Part shown: positions 60,809-64,000 of the stretch, one piece after another
How the letters are laid out: each line of letters starts with the position of its first letter
How positions within the stretch are numbered: position 1 is the stretch's first letter
Origin: Flavobacteriaceae bacterium LYZ1037
GTDB taxonomy: Bacteria; Bacteroidota; Bacteroidia; Flavobacteriales; Flavobacteriaceae
NCBI GenBank assembly: GCA_003144015.1
Contig: QFWS01000003.1
Span: forward strand, 355,000-418,999
Reading direction: 5' to 3'
Length of the DNA stretch: 64,000 bases
Translations under genes and position numbers: made by a program
Notes under the pieces: model-generated
Databases searched by the model: none
Seen by the model: the letters and a program-made list of their open reading frames with translations, nothing else
Told to the model about the DNA's origin: nothing

Positions 60809-60852
60809 CAATTATACTTTAAATATGAAAGTTAAATATGGAAACTTGTTCC

Positions 60853-60860
60853 TATTTTTG
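60853..60860 (+). promoter_or_regulatory. -7 promoter element before the small helical protein gene
   Basis: TATTTTTG, a full TAnnTTTG match, 20 bases before ATG 60880. It is divergent from the Lrp-type promoter, about 45 bases away. Confidence 0.4.
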
Positions 60861-60879
60861 ATATAATTGCTATTTAAAA

Positions 60880-61275
60880 ATGATTACAAATATGTCCTCA
60901 CACCTATCCCACTTGCCTATTTATCAAAAGGCTATGGAAATTATTATCTTATCTAGAAGTATCTCTACATATTTAAATCAAGACTTAGCGTTTTTACAGT
61001 CTGATGGGACAGAAGATTCTAACATCTATTTCTCTGGAGATATTGTGCAACAATCCACTTCTTTAGCACCAGAAATTGAAAAAGCTGAATTAGAAAAATT
61101 TAGTGATAAAAAGTATAAACATATTGCTACTGTTAGACGCTTAACAAATTTATTATACAAAAATTGTAGTCGCTTAGAAAAATCGAATAGCAATGGTAAA
61201 GATTATCTTCCAATACTAAGAAGTGAGCTTAAAAAGTTCAGAAAGCTTCAACACACTTGGTCATTAACCCTTTAA
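60880..61275 (+). CDS. Small helical protein, four-helix-bundle type
   Basis: 131 aa, no signal peptide. The whole protein is predicted helical: LPIYQKAMEIIILSRSIST, SLAPEIEKAELEKFSDKKY, IATVRRLTNLLYKNCSRLEK and RSELKKFRKLQHTWSLTL. The opening LP-x-YQKAMEI resembles proteins of the four-helix-bundle (23S intervening-sequence-like) type, but the match is weak. A second ATG at 60892 is possible. It is convergent with the helicase gene; only eight bases lie between them, without a terminator. Function unknown. Confidence 0.6.
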   Translation: MITNMSSHLSHLPIYQKAMEIIILSRSISTYLNQDLAFLQSDGTEDSNIYFSGDIVQQSTSLAPEIEKAELEKFSDKKYKHIATVRRLTNLLYKNCSRLEKSNSNGKDYLPILRSELKKFRKLQHTWSLTL

Positions 61276-61283
61276 GTAAACTT

Positions 61284-63719
61284 TCAGATATTGTTTAATG
61301 CATCAAGCACTAATCGTATTTCACCATAGGTATACTTCTCATTTATTTGATGTTTTAAATCAGATACATTTTCAAAAGTATGTTTTGGAATAATAACCTT
61401 TAATTCTTTATAATGTTTTTCAGAAATTAAATCTGTAATCTTAATATCTCCCGAAGAAATAAAACTTGCTAAATGTCCAAAAATAGTATTTGCATTTAAT
61501 TCTCTTTCTAAAGCTATTTGTTCTATAGATTTACCCGATTTAAATAATTCTAAAGAAATACTCCTTGTCTCACCTTTTTGTCTTTTTGGTTTTGAAGTTT
61601 CAAATATTTCTATTTCATTTGAAGTTTGAATATCGTTCTCTTCACAATAATTATGAATAACGGCTAATATTTTTTTTCCATATTTATTTACCCTTACTTT
61701 TCCCATACCATTAATTTCACTTAACTCTTTTAAATTTGTTGGTAGAGTTTCACACATATCATATAATGCTTTTTGAGTAAAAACTTGATAGTGGATTAAA
61801 TTGTTTTCTTTCGCAATGGTGTTTCTTAATTCACGAAGCAGCTCAAATAACTCAATATTTGTTGTGCCATCAACAACAGATTTCCTAGGTTTCTTCGGGG
61901 CTTCCTTTGCTAAAAAGACTGATTTGGCTCTTAACTCTAAAAATACAGTTGTTTTGAAACCTTCAGATAAACCCTCAAAAAATAGCAATTTTGTAGCAAT
62001 TAATTCTTCAATGGTGTCTAACTGCTTGTTAATATCCTTTTCAATGGCCTTGTTATCCGTAGTAAAATTAAAAGTGTTAAATGGTTTAATAATATGAGAT
62101 TTTGTTTGTTCCATAAAATATTCAATAGCTTTTATAAAACGTTCTTGCAATTTGTTATTCATTTCTGGCTCTTCATCATTTTGAGAAAAGTCAATAAGTT
62201 GAGATTTGAATCTGTTAGCAACTTTTAACAAACTATTAATAACGTCCTTAATTGTAATCAATGGCGTTTCTAGGTTCCCTTCAATAATATTTCTATTCTT
62301 ATAATAGATATCCAAAACACGATTTATAGAATATAAAAACTTATAATAATCGAATATCTCTGATATTAAATCTAGTTGAAACCTCATTCTAGATGTAGAT
62401 AAAACGAAATCATCAGGCTGATTTTCTTCTGCTTCTTTCGTAAATGAATTCACATTAACATCATTAATAATTTGATTTGAATCAATTTTACTTTTTAACA
62501 CTAGGCCTTCTAAACTTTTACAACGACTTAATGCTACATAAGTTTGTCCATGTGCAAAAGCGTCATGGGCATCAATAATCGCTTTTTCAAAAGTTAAACC
62601 TTGACTTTTATGAATCGTAATAGACCAAGCTAAACGTAATGGCATCTGGGTAAACGAACCTATTCTGTTTTCAGTTATGGACTTAGTTTCAGTATTAACT
62701 GTATAATTTATATTTTCCCAAGTTTCTGTTGTTACAATAATATTAAAATCATCGCTAGGGCATTTGACAACTATTTCATCTTTTTCTAAGAGAATCACTT
62801 TGCCAATTTTACCATTAAAATATCGTTTATCACCAGAGCTATCATTTTTCACAAACATGACTTGCGCTCCAACTTTTAGTGTTAGTTCTTCTTTATTAGG
62901 AAAAGAATATTCAGGAAATTTCCCTTCAACATTTGCAATATAAATTTGGGATTTATTTTCAATTTTTTCTAGTTCTCTTTTATTAGTTGCTTCAGCCTTA
63001 TTGTTGTGTGTTGTGAGAGAGATATAACCAGAATTTTCTGCAGGAGAAAAATCTGGTATGTATCTTTTATTTAACTCATCTTTTGAAGTCTTTGATAAAG
63101 TATTGTTTCTTATCTCGTTAAGAATTTGAATGAATTTAGGATTATCTTGTCTGTAAATATGTTTTAGTTCAACTGTAACCGCTTGACACTTTTGATATAC
63201 TAAACTGCTAAAAAAAAACGCATTTTTATAAAATGGGTTTAGTAATTGCCATTCGTTTTCTTTTACAACAGGAGATAGTTGTTGTAAATCTCCAATCATT
63301 AACACTTGTACACCACCAAAAACTAGATCTTTATTTCTATAACGTCTAAGTGTTTTATCAATTCCATCCAATAAATCAGCACGAACCATACTGATTTCAT
63401 CTATCACTAATAAATCTAATGATTTAATAATATTTATTTTTGTTTTGCTAAATTTTCGATTAAAATTAGAAGATTGACCAAAAGCTTCATTTGGCAGAAT
63501 AGGTCCAAAAGGCATCTGAAAAAATGAATGTATGGTAACCCCTTTAGCATTAATAGCAGCAACACCAGTAGGTGCAACAACAACCATGCGTTTTAAAGAA
63601 TTTATTCTTAATTTATGTAAAAATGTGGTTTTACCAGTACCTGCTTTACCTGTTAAAAACACATTTCTGTTTGTTTCATTAACAAAACTCCAAGCTAAAT
63701 TTAATTCATTATTTACCAT
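61284..63719 (-). CDS. Pif1-like helicase with HRDC and helix-turn-helix domains
   Basis: 811 aa from ATG 63719 (a TTG codon just upstream is not needed). An N-terminal Pif1/RecD2-type superfamily 1B helicase (about 1-420): Walker A GKAGTGKT, VVVAPTGVAAINAKGVTIHS (motif Ia), LLVIDEISMV (Walker B), IGDLQQLSPVV (motif III), and later MPLRLAWSITIHKSQGLTFE and YVALSRCKSLEGLVL (motifs V-VI). A linker of about 190 helical residues follows, then an HRDC domain (about 625-700) and a C-terminal HTH_40-like domain (about 715-805; SLELFKSGKSIEQIALEREL). The last two are the accessory parts of RecQ helicases. It probably acts 5' to 3' on stalled forks or G-quadruplexes. Confidence 0.9.
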   Translation of the reverse strand: MVNNELNLAWSFVNETNRNVFLTGKAGTGKTTFLHKLRINSLKRMVVVAPTGVAAINAKGVTIHSFFQMPFGPILPNEAFGQSSNFNRKFSKTKINIIKSLDLLVIDEISMVRADLLDGIDKTLRRYRNKDLVFGGVQVLMIGDLQQLSPVVKENEWQLLNPFYKNAFFFSSLVYQKCQAVTVELKHIYRQDNPKFIQILNEIRNNTLSKTSKDELNKRYIPDFSPAENSGYISLTTHNNKAEATNKRELEKIENKSQIYIANVEGKFPEYSFPNKEELTLKVGAQVMFVKNDSSGDKRYFNGKIGKVILLEKDEIVVKCPSDDFNIIVTTETWENINYTVNTETKSITENRIGSFTQMPLRLAWSITIHKSQGLTFEKAIIDAHDAFAHGQTYVALSRCKSLEGLVLKSKIDSNQIINDVNVNSFTKEAEENQPDDFVLSTSRMRFQLDLISEIFDYYKFLYSINRVLDIYYKNRNIIEGNLETPLITIKDVINSLLKVANRFKSQLIDFSQNDEEPEMNNKLQERFIKAIEYFMEQTKSHIIKPFNTFNFTTDNKAIEKDINKQLDTIEELIATKLLFFEGLSEGFKTTVFLELRAKSVFLAKEAPKKPRKSVVDGTTNIELFELLRELRNTIAKENNLIHYQVFTQKALYDMCETLPTNLKELSEINGMGKVRVNKYGKKILAVIHNYCEENDIQTSNEIEIFETSKPKRQKGETRSISLELFKSGKSIEQIALERELNANTIFGHLASFISSGDIKITDLISEKHYKELKVIIPKHTFENVSDLKHQINEKYTYGEIRLVLDALNNI

Positions 63720-63909
63720 CAAATTAATATTAGAAACTTTTTTATACCATCAATCTTGATAATAAAAAGAAAATATCTTAATCTTAGACATCTACACTTC
63801 TAAAACCTTAACCTTCAATAAAAAGTAAAGTTATTAATTTTTAAGTCAAAGGCAAACATTTTAAAAATCACTCAAACCAAGAACCTTACATAATATATTT
63901 AACAAAAAA

Positions 63910-63937
63910 ATCCCGATTCAAAAAAATGAATCGGGAT
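63910..63937 (-). terminator. Terminator of the rRNA operon
   Basis: Perfect 11-bp stem ATCCCGATTCA and its complement with A6 loop; on the minus strand it is followed by TTTTTTTG. It lies eight bases after the 3' end of the 5S rRNA. Confidence 0.85.
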
Positions 63938-63945
63938 TCTAAAAA

Positions 63946-64000
63946 GGCGATGACCTACTCTTCCACAAATGCAGTACCATCGGCGCTAATGGGCTTAACT
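63946..64000 (-). rRNA. rrf: 5S ribosomal RNA, 3' half (cut by window edge)
   Basis: On the minus strand the sequence AGCGCCGATGGTACTGCATT, followed by GTGGAAGAGTAGGTCATCGCC, is the conserved 3' half of a Bacteroidetes 5S rRNA. The 5' half, and presumably 23S and 16S, lie beyond position 64000. The 3' end is placed at 63946 by the final GCC and the terminator that follows. Confidence 0.9.

Overview
The window comes from an AT-rich chromosome of a marine-type Flavobacteriaceae member (Bacteroidetes). The evidence is: TAnnTTTG promoter elements, SPII lipoproteins with short Cys boxes, two type IX secretion (T9SS) C-terminal tails, many DUF6090 paralogs, a Bacteroidetes-style DnaJ with a shortened zinc finger, and flavobacterial gene orders such as grpE-dnaJ followed by an ABC exporter, MscS and a sigma-54-type regulator. 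No phage, IS element, CRISPR array or tRNA was recognised. The right edge enters the 3' end of a 5S rRNA on the minus strand, so an rRNA operon lies beyond the window.

Layout. 1-7734: end of a short-chain dehydrogenase, an NTF2-like lipoprotein, a prolyl-aminopeptidase-like lipoprotein, an amidohydrolase, a DUF418 membrane protein, a small TerB-like protein and three tandem DUF6090 genes, the last only an N-terminal stub. 7771-27970: a tightly packed same-strand signalling island with four FIST-domain (NosP-like) proteins, an EthD-like protein, four histidine kinases sharing almost the same kinase core, a single-domain receiver, a receiver-class III cyclase fusion, and a DUF5706 membrane protein of the family that supplies Pycsar (PycTM) effectors. 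One kinase has no recognisable sensor, one has ten tandem GAF-like modules (2340 aa), one has an NTF2-like sensor and one has a 14-blade propeller sensor. 28040-30708: a vWA protein, a membrane protein and a small ORF.

30714-41166, minus strand except for a flavodoxin-like gene: DinB-like protein and M28 peptidase; PPK2; then DUF6090, a sigma-54-type response regulator without a DNA-binding domain, MscS, ABC permease and ATPase, dnaJ and grpE. 41320-48316: YceI lipoprotein, a DUF1254 pseudogene with five disabling lesions, a TIGR01777 epimerase, the mnmD/cytochrome/DUF4920 operon, a branched-chain aminotransferase, a MazG-like pyrophosphohydrolase and a small membrane protein. 48490-63719: secreted M36 peptidase, M49 peptidase, SRPBCC protein, fluoride channel, two surface proteins, a DUF1684 lipoprotein, MFS transporter, Lrp regulator, a small helical protein and a Pif1-HRDC helicase.

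How the parts may work together (inference): the 7.7-28 kb island reads as a pathway in which FIST, GAF-like, NTF2-like and propeller inputs feed interchangeable kinase cores. These would phosphorylate a receiver and a receiver-cyclase, and the cyclic nucleotide made could act on the adjacent PycTM-like membrane protein. This coupling of two-component control to a Pycsar-like effector is the most notable feature of the window.
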